Shown here: positions 1-7,048 of the stretch, one piece after another | Layout: each line of letters opens with the position of its first letter | Position numbering within the stretch: the stretch's first letter is position 1 | NCBI GenBank assembly: GCA_002380675.1 | Contig: DFWB01000135.1 | Coordinates: 1-14,396 of the forward strand | Source: Akkermansiaceae bacterium UBA4145 | GTDB lineage: Bacteria; Verrucomicrobiota; Verrucomicrobiia; Verrucomicrobiales; Akkermansiaceae | Reading direction: 5' to 3' | DNA: 14,396 nucleotides | The notes under the pieces: generated by a model | The model's input: the letters and a program-made list of their open reading frames with translations, nothing else | Databases searched by the model: none | Told to the model about the DNA's origin: nothing | Made by a program: the position numbers and the translations under genes

Positions 1-154
1 CTGCTTGGATAATGGCAATCTGTCTTGGAAGGTCAGGAGTGGTTTCGGCTTGGCCGCTGGATGTCAGGGCGAAGGCGCAAAAGGTAGTGAGAAAACAGAA
101 TCTCATCCCGGACATGTTAACGGGAATAGAGCTGGTCACAAGCATGAGCTGCAT
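1..154 (-). CDS. N-terminus of an exported protein of unknown function (partial, runs off left edge)
   Basis: An open frame on the minus strand enters from the right and has no stop before the window edge. It contains a convincing signal peptide, MRFCFLTTFCAFALTSSGQA, followed by ETTPDLPRQIAIIQA; cleavage after SGQA is likely, so the product is probably exported. The start is uncertain. ATGs in frame lie at 154, 145, 115 and 106. The one at 154 has the best ribosome binding site (GAGG at 164-161, 6-base spacer) but gives a long N-terminal region before the hydrophobic core. The one at 106 gives the classical signal peptide but has no visible Shine-Dalgarno sequence. Only about 15 mature residues are visible, too few to assign a family. 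The gene is divergent from the PSCyt/PSD1 gene. Confidence 0.6.
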   Translation of the reverse strand, partial: MQLMLVTSSIPVNMSGMRFCFLTTFCAFALTSSGQAETTPDLPRQIAIIQA

Positions 155-385
155 GCTCCCCCTCGTCCTCAAGAAAAAGTCCGCCGAACGGGTAATGTGC
201 AGACTCGAGAGAGTGACTCCATTGACAGTCATCTGTGCTGTGAAAGGGTGAAGTGGGGTTTATTCTTCTTATTTCAAACCTCCACAGGCCGTGATCCGGA
301 CTTGCGCTAACGTCGATTCCAGAAGATTAATAAAGCTCCGTTCGAGATCTGCCTTGCGGTTTGAATGGGTATCTTCGTGTGAGTT
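155..385. other. Divergent intergenic region
   Basis: This stretch separates the minus-strand exported protein from the plus-strand PSCyt/PSD1 gene and should hold promoters for both. I see no convincing sigma-70 pair. The nearest candidate on the plus strand is TTGCGC (302-307) with ATTAAT after an 18-base spacer, which matches the consensus weakly. A five-codon ORF starts with ATG at 365 and ends with TGA at 380-382, in the same frame as the PSCyt/PSD1 gene and just before its first usable start. The short open frames here look like chance. Confidence 0.4.
161..164 (-). promoter_or_regulatory. Ribosome binding site for the divergent left-edge gene
   Basis: Read on the minus strand, GAGG lies 6 bases before the ATG at 154, inside a purine-rich run (GAGGACGAGGGGGAGC). 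This is the only good Shine-Dalgarno match near the candidate starts of the left-edge gene and favours the 154 start. It is a sequence match only. Confidence 0.4.
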
Positions 386-3250
386 GTGAGTAGTTGCCCA
401 CAAGCAGGATTCGCCTTGGCTCTAGCTGGAGCTTTGGGTGGTCTTCTGATGCCCGCTACTCTAGCGGAAGTCGAGGGTGACCGGCTGTTTTCCCTGAAGA
501 TCTATCCTGTGCTCAAGGCAAAGTGCTTTGCGTGTCATGGGGAGGACCCTGAGAATGTCGAAGGGGATTTAAATCTACTCAGTCGTGAGGGGATGTTGAA
601 GGGAGGGGAAAGCTCCGTGAGGGTTCTGGTGGAGGGTCATCCAGAGGAGAGTGATCTTTACCGGGCAATCACTTGGGAAGAAGCGGGTTTGGAGATGCCT
701 CCAAAAGAAAACGACCGACTGAGTTCGGGGCAGATTGCGGATTTCCGCAATTGGATCAAAGCCGGAGCACCGTGGCCCGATGAGGCAAAGCGTCGTAAAT
801 ACACCGATGAAGAACGGGCTATGGCGGTGACTGCGGAGGGAGAGATTCTCAAAACAAGTGGAGGGCAGAGTGAGGAGTGGACGTATCGCCGTTATCTACC
901 GGAAGATCTCTGGAGTCTTCGTCCAGTAGTTCGGGGGGGTGTCCCTGATGGGCAGCACCCTGTGGATTTCTTCATTGATTCCCGCAGGCGTGACGCCGGG
1001 TTTAGTGCAGCTCCGGAAGCCGATCCGCGGGTGCTTATTCGAAGGGCAACCTACGACCTGCTTGGGCTGCCACCTGAACCTTCTCAGGTGGTAAGATTTC
1101 TGGACGACTGGGAGCTCGATTCCGGGAAGGCGTGGAGCGCTCTTATTGATCGCCTGCTGGAAAGCCCTCACTATGGAGAACGTTGGGCGCAGCATTGGCT
1201 CGATGTGGCTCGCTATGCCGATACAGGAGGCTATTCGAATGACTACGAGCGCTCAAACGCGTGGCGCTATCGCGATTACGTGATCCGTTCGTTTAATCGG
1301 GACAAGCCCTACAATCAGTTCGTTACTGAGCAACTTGCGGGGGATCAGCTCGCAGATCAATCAGTTAAGAAGAGGTTAGGGAAAGAAGGCGAAGCATTGC
1401 ACAAGGTGAGGCTCAGGGGGGAATACAACGAGGAGGAAAGCGAATGGCTGATGGCAACGGGCTTCTTGAGGATGGGTCCATGGGACAGTGCCATGGTGAA
1501 GGCTCCGGAAGCGCGTCAGATCTATCTTGATGACGTCGTGAATTCGGTCGGGCAGACCTTCCTCGCGACAAACCTGAGGTGCGCGAAGTGTCATGATCAC
1601 AAGTTTGATCCGATTCCAACTCGTGACTATTATCGGATCTATGCCGCTTTTGCGGGCACCCAGATGGCGGAGCGCAGGGTGCCGTTTATGGATGCCGAGA
1701 ATCTGAGAGGATTCAAGGAGGGGCAGACACAGGTTCGCCGGCTCCTCTCTTTTGCCGCCGAAAGGAAAAATGTCCTACTCAGTAAGCAGGAAGATGCGGC
1801 GAGGAGGTGGTTCTCGGAAAAAGAATTGCCCTACCTTGCACCTCAGAAGCGCAGGAGTCTTCCTGACGAGAAGAAGCCTCCCCGCCATGTAGGTCTGGAC
1901 CATGCGGAACAGGGAAGGCTGAAGGTTCGAGAGCAGGATGAGAGGATCTGGACCCGTAGGATGGAGCGTTACGAGCCCTTGATTCAAGGGGTGTATGATG
2001 GACCGGATCCACCAGAGAAGATGAATCTTGCTCTCAAGATGCGCATCGCGGACAAGGTGGACAGGGGATGGTTGCCTGAGAGCGTGATTTACTCAGGGGG
2101 CTCTCTGGAGGCACCGGGAGAGACGGTTAGCCCGGGAGTCCTGAGCGGTTGTGGAGTGCCGGTGAAGGGGGGAGGTGCAGACGACCCCTACAGGATTGGA
2201 GATCATCTTGGAGGCCGGCGACTTGCCCTTGCTCGTTGGATTGTTGATCCGCGAAATCCGCTTACGGCGCGAGTGATTGTCAATCGAATCTGGCAGCATC
2301 ATTTTGGCAAAGGTATTGCGGGTAATCCGAATAACTTCGGAGCTAAGGGGGAAAAGCCAACTCATCCACTACTTCTTGACTGGTTGGCTGCCGATTTTGT
2401 GGAGAACGGCTGGACCTTTAAGCGCCTGCATCGGCTCATCATGAACTCAAGAGCTTACCGGCAATCAGGCAGTCATCCGAGCATCAAGGTTCTCCGAGAG
2501 AAGGATCCAGATAATCATTTGCTTGCCCGTTTTGCTCCTCGTCGGCTCACCGCGGAAGAGCTCCGGGACACTCTCCTTTTTGCCAGTGGGGAGCTGCGGT
2601 CTGAACTTGGGGGAGTCCCCGTTTTGCCGGAAATCAATCAGGAAGTTGCGCTAGCGCCGCGGATGATTCAGTTCTCGATTGCTCCGGCATGGCAGCCATC
2701 CCGGAGGCCTGCCGAGAGAAATCGGCGGACGATATACACCTACCGCGTCAGAGGTCTGCCCGACCCCTTCCTCGATCTCTTCAATCGGCCCAGTCCGAAC
2801 GAATCGTGTGAAGAAAGGCATTCAGCGGCGGTGACTCCTCAGGCCTTCGCGCTGTTGAATAGCGACGTCATGACCGACCGTTCAATCGCGTTGGCTCTCA
2901 GGCTCAAGCATGAGGAAGTTGGTCTCGCGGGGCAGATTGAGCTGGCCTTTCAGTTGGTCCTGGGGCGTTCACCAGATTCTATGGAGCAGAAGAGGCTGCA
3001 GCGTTACGTGAATGATATGAAAGTCTATCATCGTGAGCAGGTAGCTCCCAAAGGGAGTTATCCCACCAAGATCACCCGATCCCTTGTTGAAGAGTTCTCG
3101 GGTAAGACTTTCAGCTACGAGGAGATTCTTCCGGTGTATGAAGATTATACCCCCGACCGGAAGCCCGGGGAGGTCTCTCCTGTCGTAAGAGGGCTGGCGG
3201 ATTTGGCTCTTCTTCTGTTCAATAGCAACGAGTTTCTTTACGTTTACTGA
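386..3250 (+). CDS. Exported PSCyt1/PSCyt2/PSD1 (DUF1549-DUF1553) haem-binding protein
   Basis: This 954-residue protein has the three-part architecture typical of Planctomycetota and Verrucomicrobiota. A hydrophobic N-terminus (residues 8-27, ending PATLA) looks like a signal peptide. A cytochrome c-like PSCyt1 domain follows, with haem motif CFACH (C47, C50, H51) and MPP (104-106) as possible source of the distal Met ligand. The PSCyt2/DUF1549 domain spans about 190-420 and includes LLGLPP, HYGERWAQHWLDVARYAD and a second CxxCH (C399, C402, H403) in CAKCHDHKFDPI. The PSD1/DUF1553 domain spans about 607-930, with NPLTARVIVNRIWQHHFG, LTAEELRD and the typical ending LLFNSNEFLYV. The molecular function of the family is not established; electron transfer outside the cytoplasm is inferred from the haem motifs. 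GTG at 386 is the first usable start after an in-frame TGA at 380. No clear ribosome binding site is visible, and the signal peptide lacks the usual N-terminal Lys/Arg, so the start is uncertain. The DUF1501 gene begins 6 bases downstream. Confidence 0.93.
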   Translation: MSSCPQAGFALALAGALGGLLMPATLAEVEGDRLFSLKIYPVLKAKCFACHGEDPENVEGDLNLLSREGMLKGGESSVRVLVEGHPEESDLYRAITWEEAGLEMPPKENDRLSSGQIADFRNWIKAGAPWPDEAKRRKYTDEERAMAVTAEGEILKTSGGQSEEWTYRRYLPEDLWSLRPVVRGGVPDGQHPVDFFIDSRRRDAGFSAAPEADPRVLIRRATYDLLGLPPEPSQVVRFLDDWELDSGKAWSALIDRLLESPHYGERWAQHWLDVARYADTGGYSNDYERSNAWRYRDYVIRSFNRDKPYNQFVTEQLAGDQLADQSVKKRLGKEGEALHKVRLRGEYNEEESEWLMATGFLRMGPWDSAMVKAPEARQIYLDDVVNSVGQTFLATNLRCAKCHDHKFDPIPTRDYYRIYAAFAGTQMAERRVPFMDAENLRGFKEGQTQVRRLLSFAAERKNVLLSKQEDAARRWFSEKELPYLAPQKRRSLPDEKKPPRHVGLDHAEQGRLKVREQDERIWTRRMERYEPLIQGVYDGPDPPEKMNLALKMRIADKVDRGWLPESVIYSGGSLEAPGETVSPGVLSGCGVPVKGGGADDPYRIGDHLGGRRLALARWIVDPRNPLTARVIVNRIWQHHFGKGIAGNPNNFGAKGEKPTHPLLLDWLAADFVENGWTFKRLHRLIMNSRAYRQSGSHPSIKVLREKDPDNHLLARFAPRRLTAEELRDTLLFASGELRSELGGVPVLPEINQEVALAPRMIQFSIAPAWQPSRRPAERNRRTIYTYRVRGLPDPFLDLFNRPSPNESCEERHSAAVTPQAFALLNSDVMTDRSIALALRLKHEEVGLAGQIELAFQLVLGRSPDSMEQKRLQRYVNDMKVYHREQVAPKGSYPTKITRSLVEEFSGKTFSYEEILPVYEDYTPDRKPGEVSPVVRGLADLALLLFNSNEFLYVY

Positions 3251-3256
3251 GCTGAT

Positions 3257-4675
3257 ATGCATCGCCCAATCTGTGCCAGACCAACTTCCACGCCGGCAAG
3301 CCGTCGTGAGTTTCTCTATGGTCTTGGGGCTTCGCTTGGCGCGGTCGCAATGAGTGACCTCCTTGCGAGGGAGAGTGCGGTGAATGACCCACTGGCTCCA
3401 AGACCCGCCATGCATGAGCCGAGAGCCAAGGCCTGTATCATGCTCTTTATGGAGGGTGGCCCGGGTCATATGGACACTTTTGATCCCAAGCCAAAGCTCA
3501 ATGAGCTTCACAAGGAAGAGTCGAAGCTCACAGGCGGGCTCGCCAGTGGATATAAGTTTTTTGTAGGGAGTCCATTTCAGTTTCGTCAGGTAGGTCAGTC
3601 CGGGATCGAGATGAGCGACCAGTGGAGGCATCTTGCAGATCCTTACGTTGCGGATGAACTTTGTAACTACCGGGGGTGTCAGGCAGAGTCGTTAAATCAT
3701 CCCGAGGCGCTATTCCATATGAACACGGGAAGTCGCCTGGGTGCAGATCCTGCGCTTGGGGCATGGGTGACACACGGTCTGGGAACCATGAATCAAAACC
3801 TTCCTGGATATGTGGTAATGACCGAGTTGGCGATGCCTCAGGGGGGTCCCGGAAACTGGAGCAATGGATTTCTTCCTGCTCAGCATCAGGGGACTCGTTT
3901 GCGTCCTGAAGGAAGCCCGATCCTTGATCTCAACTCACCCTCATTCAAGAACCGGGAGCATTTGCGTCGAAGCCTCGACGAATTGGCGCTCCTTAATCAA
4001 AAGCACTCTGCGAATCATCCAGATCACGAGGATCTGGTGGCGCGAATGGAAAGTTACGAATTGGCATTCAGGATGCAGATGACAGTTCCCGGTGCGATGG
4101 ACCTCAAGGGTGAGTCTGACTCGGTGAGGGAGATGTATGGGCTAAATAACAAGGAGACTTCTTCCTTTGGGAGACAGTGCCTGATGGCGAGGCGACTGGT
4201 GGAACAGGGAGTGCGTTTCGTGCAGATCTTCAGTGGGGGTTGGGATAGTCATGATTATCTTGAACGGGGTCATAGTGCCCGGATTCGAAGCGTTGATAAG
4301 CCAATGGCTGCACTGATACGGGATCTCAAATCCCGAGGGATGCTGGACGAGACTCTGGTTGTATGGACGGGTGAGTTTGGTCGCACCCCGGATAATAATA
4401 AGCGAGGGGGAGTCTACTCGCTGGGGAGAGGGCATAATATTGATGCGATGTCCATGTTGATGGCAGGGGGAGGAGTCAAGAAGGGGGCCGTGATTGGAGG
4501 AACCGATGAGCTTGGAGCTCAGGCTGTTGAGTGTGTTCACCCAATTCGTGACATTCATGTCACCTTGTTGCATCTGCTGGGCTTGAATGACAATAAGCTC
4601 ACGTACTTCCACGCAGGTCGCTACAAGCAGTTAAGCCAGTTCGGTGGTAAGATTATCAGCGAGATTCTGGGGTAG
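3257..4675 (+). CDS. Tat-exported DUF1501 protein (alkaline phosphatase/sulfatase-like fold)
   Basis: A 472-residue DUF1501 protein. The N-terminus carries a twin-arginine signal, SRREFLYG (R16, R17), followed by a hydrophobic stretch ending near LLARESA, which suggests folding in the cytoplasm before export. Typical family motifs are present in order: MEGGPGHMDTFDPKP (65-79), the stretch ending YRGCQAESLNH (138-148), GGWDSH (327-332), TGEFGRTP (371-378), GRGHN (390-394) and VIGGTDELG (412-420). The family is related to alkaline phosphatases and sulfatases, but its substrate is not known. The ATG lies 6 bases after the stop of the PSCyt/PSD1 gene. This two-gene order recurs throughout the PVC group, so the two proteins probably act together at or outside the cytoplasmic membrane. 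No frameshift or truncation is visible. Confidence 0.94.
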   Translation: MHRPICARPTSTPASRREFLYGLGASLGAVAMSDLLARESAVNDPLAPRPAMHEPRAKACIMLFMEGGPGHMDTFDPKPKLNELHKEESKLTGGLASGYKFFVGSPFQFRQVGQSGIEMSDQWRHLADPYVADELCNYRGCQAESLNHPEALFHMNTGSRLGADPALGAWVTHGLGTMNQNLPGYVVMTELAMPQGGPGNWSNGFLPAQHQGTRLRPEGSPILDLNSPSFKNREHLRRSLDELALLNQKHSANHPDHEDLVARMESYELAFRMQMTVPGAMDLKGESDSVREMYGLNNKETSSFGRQCLMARRLVEQGVRFVQIFSGGWDSHDYLERGHSARIRSVDKPMAALIRDLKSRGMLDETLVVWTGEFGRTPDNNKRGGVYSLGRGHNIDAMSMLMAGGGVKKGAVIGGTDELGAQAVECVHPIRDIHVTLLHLLGLNDNKLTYFHAGRYKQLSQFGGKIISEILG

Positions 4676-4828
4676 GACGCTGTCCGGAAATACGGTCCAG
4701 TGATACTCTCTGCCGTGGAGTGTGGTGGGTTTCAGGAAGAAAACCTGTCTGGATGGTGATTGAGCGGGGGTAGAAAGAAAATACCTCGGTTGCGTGCGGA
4801 CAGTGCTTCCGCTAAGAACTTTGCGAAA
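4676..4828. other. Intergenic region before the sialidase
   Basis: This gap holds no recognisable gene. A small inverted repeat, GGACgctGTCC, directly follows the DUF1501 stop, but it is only a 4-base stem without a T run, so it is not a convincing terminator. The frame of the sialidase is open back to a TTG at 4760, but the extra 23 residues precede a normal signal peptide and are probably not translated. No strong promoter match was found. Confidence 0.35.
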
Positions 4829-5989
4829 ATGAGGACAAGGATACTACTTACAGTGCAGGGGCTACTCTTGGCAGTATCTCTGATTGCCGGAGCAGAGAGC
4901 GAGAAAGAGGTTTTTCGAAAGGATGTGTTCCTACGTAATACCGACGGCTACCATACCTATAGAATTCCCACGATGGTAGTGACGGCAAGTGGGGCAGTTG
5001 TGGTCTTCGTTGAGGGCCGTAAGACTCATCGTGGGGATCATGGAGATGTCGACCTGTTGATGAAGCGGAGCGAAGATGGTGGGCGAACGTGGTCGCCACA
5101 AAGGCTCATTCATGAAGAGGGTGGAGATGCGCTCATCCGGGTAGGAAATCCATGCCCGATCGTGGAGAGCGATGGGAAGACGATACACCTGCTTTTTACC
5201 CGGAATGGTCCAGATTGCCTGTTTTATACCAAAAGCACAGATGAGGGAAAAAGTTGGTCGCCGTTCGTCAGGACTTCTGATGATTCTTCTGCTCCAGAGT
5301 ATGAAAAATCCAACTTCTTATCGAATTTCGGAGGTTCTCCAGTTGGTGTTGGAGCAGGACCTGTGCATGGAATTCATACCAGTAAGGGTCGTCTGATTGC
5401 TCCTTCCTATGTTGGCAGGAAGGTTGATGGAGAGGGAAGAGGTCAATCATGCATTATCTATTCCGACGATCAGGGGAAAAGCTGGCAGGCTGGTGGAGTG
5501 ATTCCGTGGGTTCCGGAGTTTCGTCATGGAGAATGTACGGTCGTGGAGCGGAGTGATGGATCCCTCCTCATGAATATGCGAACGGCGGCCCCGGGCTTGT
5601 ATTCCTACGGATATCGGTTGACGTCAGTGAGCCACGACGAAGGCATGACATGGTCGAAGCCGGTCGTGGACAAAAATCTGCCCTGCCCGGCTTGTCAGGC
5701 CAGCATGCTGAGGTTCAGCCAGAACGAAATCCTGTTTCTCAATCCAGCTGTAAATCACCGGGGCGGATTCTCAATTTGGAGTCGTAAGATGCTGACCCTG
5801 CGGGTTAGCGCAGATGGAGGTAAAAGCTGGATCACCAGCCGTGTCGTTAACAAAGGCTTGTCAGGTTATTCAGACATGGCTGTAGGAAGCAATGGACATA
5901 TCTTCTGCCTCTTTGAAAATGGAGAGAGAGATTATTGTGAAAAAATCACCTTTATCGATTTAAAGCGCTCATGGCTTCAGAGCAAATAG
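4829..5989 (+). CDS. Secreted exo-alpha-sialidase (GH33, BNR repeats)
   Basis: Predicted to release terminal sialic acids from glycans (EC 3.2.1.18) outside the cytoplasm. From the ATG at 4829 the protein has 386 residues and opens with a signal peptide, MRTRILLTVQGLLLAVSLIAGA. Five Asp boxes mark the blades of a six-bladed beta-propeller: SEDGGRTW (81-88), STDEGKSW (136-143), SDDQGKSW (212-219), SHDEGMTW (268-275) and SADGGKSW (327-334). The catalytic set can be placed by motif: R45 in YRIP, acid/base Asp near D70 in RGDHGD, Glu E235 in RHGE, R251 in NMR, R319 in WSRKM and nucleophilic Tyr Y347 in GYSDM. Length is normal for a single-domain bacterial sialidase. A longer reading from TTG at 4760 adds 23 residues ahead of the signal peptide and is less likely. 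No other sialic-acid gene is in the window, so host or environmental glycan use is inference. A non-sialidase BNR hydrolase is the main alternative. Confidence 0.88.
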   Translation: MRTRILLTVQGLLLAVSLIAGAESEKEVFRKDVFLRNTDGYHTYRIPTMVVTASGAVVVFVEGRKTHRGDHGDVDLLMKRSEDGGRTWSPQRLIHEEGGDALIRVGNPCPIVESDGKTIHLLFTRNGPDCLFYTKSTDEGKSWSPFVRTSDDSSAPEYEKSNFLSNFGGSPVGVGAGPVHGIHTSKGRLIAPSYVGRKVDGEGRGQSCIIYSDDQGKSWQAGGVIPWVPEFRHGECTVVERSDGSLLMNMRTAAPGLYSYGYRLTSVSHDEGMTWSKPVVDKNLPCPACQASMLRFSQNEILFLNPAVNHRGGFSIWSRKMLTLRVSADGGKSWITSRVVNKGLSGYSDMAVGSNGHIFCLFENGERDYCEKITFIDLKRSWLQSK

Positions 5990-5992
5990 GGT

Positions 5993-6070
5993 CTAGCTGT
6001 CATCTTCCCCCAGGGTGATGTCATCAGGCGTTCCGAATATTGCATTTGGCCCGTAAGATGAGACTTCCAT
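5993..6070 (-). pseudogene. Remnant resembling a pseudopilin (PulG/GspG-like) C-terminus
   Basis: On the minus strand a 25-codon frame ends in TAG (5995-5993) and contains SYGPNAIFGTPDDITLGED. That pattern (SYGPxxxxGTxDDI, then an acidic tail) resembles the C-terminal calcium-binding loop of type II secretion pseudopilins and related prepilin-like proteins, which are very numerous in Verrucomicrobiota and Lentisphaerota. The frame is stopped by TGA five codons before the first residue shown by the ATG at 6070-6068. No N-terminal prepilin motif (GFTLIE-type) appears in any minus-strand frame nearby. The simplest reading is the tail end of a decayed gene. A chance match cannot be excluded for so short a piece. 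Confidence 0.4.
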
Positions 6071-6168
6071 GAGGGATCGTCAGAGTTACCTCAAGGCTTG
6101 CGGCGCACAAATGAAGAGAGAAAGAGGATTTGTTCGCTATCGGGAAACGGCCCAGATTTACTGGATGT

Positions 6169-7023
6169 ATGAACCGCCATTTTCCCGAGATCCGATTCGC
6201 AGCCAATCTCTGGACCCTTTCCGGCCACCCTTCTTCACGTGCAGAGTGGACCTTGGAGGAAAAAGTCGCCGCGATAAAGGACGCTGGCTTTGACGGCGTG
6301 AATGACAGGGGCAGTGATCAATTACGAGTTCTTCTGGAGAGGTATGAATTGGGATTTTCGGGCCTTTTTGATGCTAATGACCCAGCCGAGTATGGAGAGC
6401 TCATCGAAGCTCAGCTGAGATGTGGAGCGTCCACAATCAATGTTCAATTGTGCGACCACGACACGCCCGTGTCTGAGGCGATTGATAAAACCTGTCTCCT
6501 TATGGAGGAGGATGAGATGCAGGGTGCCAACGTCCATCTCGAGGTTCACAGAGATACCTGTACGGAGACACCGGAAAAGGCCTATGCGATTGCGGACGGC
6601 TATCGTAAGGCAACTGGAAAAATACTTCGCATGAATATTGATCATTCTCACCCTGCTATCATCAAACACCTTCATCCTGCTGATTTCGAGTCGCGATTGC
6701 TGGATCGACCCGAGTTGCTACAGCATGGAAACCTTCTTCACTGCCGCCCCTTTAATGGGCACCATTGTCAAATCCCCGTAACAGATGGAAAGGGAGAGCT
6801 AACTCAGGAGTTTGATGATTATCTGCCGTTTGTAGAGAGTGCGTTTTCTTGCTGGCTTCAAGGCCCGCGCCCCAAGAATATTTTATGGGTTGTCCCAGAG
6901 CTTGGCCCGGTTTCCAGCGGTTACGGGATCTCTACGTGGCCTTCGGTCTGGGACGACTGTATCGTGGCCATGGGCGAGATGAAAAAGGTCTGGAACAGAC
7001 TGAGCGGTCAAGCCCTGTCATGA
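6169..7023 (+). CDS. Sugar phosphate isomerase/epimerase-like TIM-barrel protein
   Basis: A protein of 284 residues from the ATG at 6169, fitting the xylose isomerase-like TIM-barrel superfamily (AP endonuclease 2/hydroxypyruvate isomerase type). It starts with a typical first strand, RFAANLWTLSGHPS. Candidate divalent-metal ligands stand at the ends of later strands: E125 in HLEVHRDT, D158 (with H159, H161) in MNIDHSH, a His in HCRPFNGHH (H191-H199) and E244 in VVPELGP. There is no signal peptide, so it should be cytoplasmic. The substrate cannot be told from sequence; members act on sugars, sugar phosphates, hydroxypyruvate or inositols. The frame is open upstream to a TTG at 6130, with a purine-rich stretch too close to serve it well; the ATG gives a normal family N-terminus, although its ribosome binding site is weak. 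fdhD follows after 25 bases. Confidence 0.8.
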   Translation: MNRHFPEIRFAANLWTLSGHPSSRAEWTLEEKVAAIKDAGFDGVNDRGSDQLRVLLERYELGFSGLFDANDPAEYGELIEAQLRCGASTINVQLCDHDTPVSEAIDKTCLLMEEDEMQGANVHLEVHRDTCTETPEKAYAIADGYRKATGKILRMNIDHSHPAIIKHLHPADFESRLLDRPELLQHGNLLHCRPFNGHHCQIPVTDGKGELTQEFDDYLPFVESAFSCWLQGPRPKNILWVVPELGPVSSGYGISTWPSVWDDCIVAMGEMKKVWNRLSGQALS

Positions 7024-7034
7024 GGTCGTAGCAC

Positions 7035-7040
7035 GGAGGA
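7035..7040 (+). promoter_or_regulatory. Strong ribosome binding site deciding the GTG start of fdhD
   Basis: GGAGGA lies 8 bases before the GTG at 7049. The alternative in-frame ATG at 7058 would have a 17-base spacer, so the GTG start is strongly preferred. Confidence 0.7.
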
Positions 7041-7048
7041 TTACAGCG

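Noticed and set aside
5..310. Plus-strand open frames of 101 and 79 codons at the left edge
   Set aside because: They overlap the minus-strand signal peptide, have no family features, and their composition does not look like a real protein.
2969..3631. A 220-codon open frame on the minus strand across the PSD1/DUF1501 junction
   Set aside because: It lies antisense to two clearly conserved proteins, has no recognisable domain, and its composition is what the opposite strand of coding DNA gives.
4142..4612. A 156-codon minus-strand open frame inside the DUF1501 gene
   Set aside because: The plus-strand protein carries the family motifs GGWDSH and GEFGRTP here; the antisense frame has none.
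4679..4689. Inverted repeat GGAC-GCT-GTCC after the DUF1501 gene as a terminator
   Set aside because: The stem is only 4 base pairs and no T run follows.
6069..6293. A 74-codon plus-strand frame overlapping the start of the TIM-barrel gene
   Set aside because: It runs in another frame through a conserved TIM-barrel N-terminus and shows no domain.
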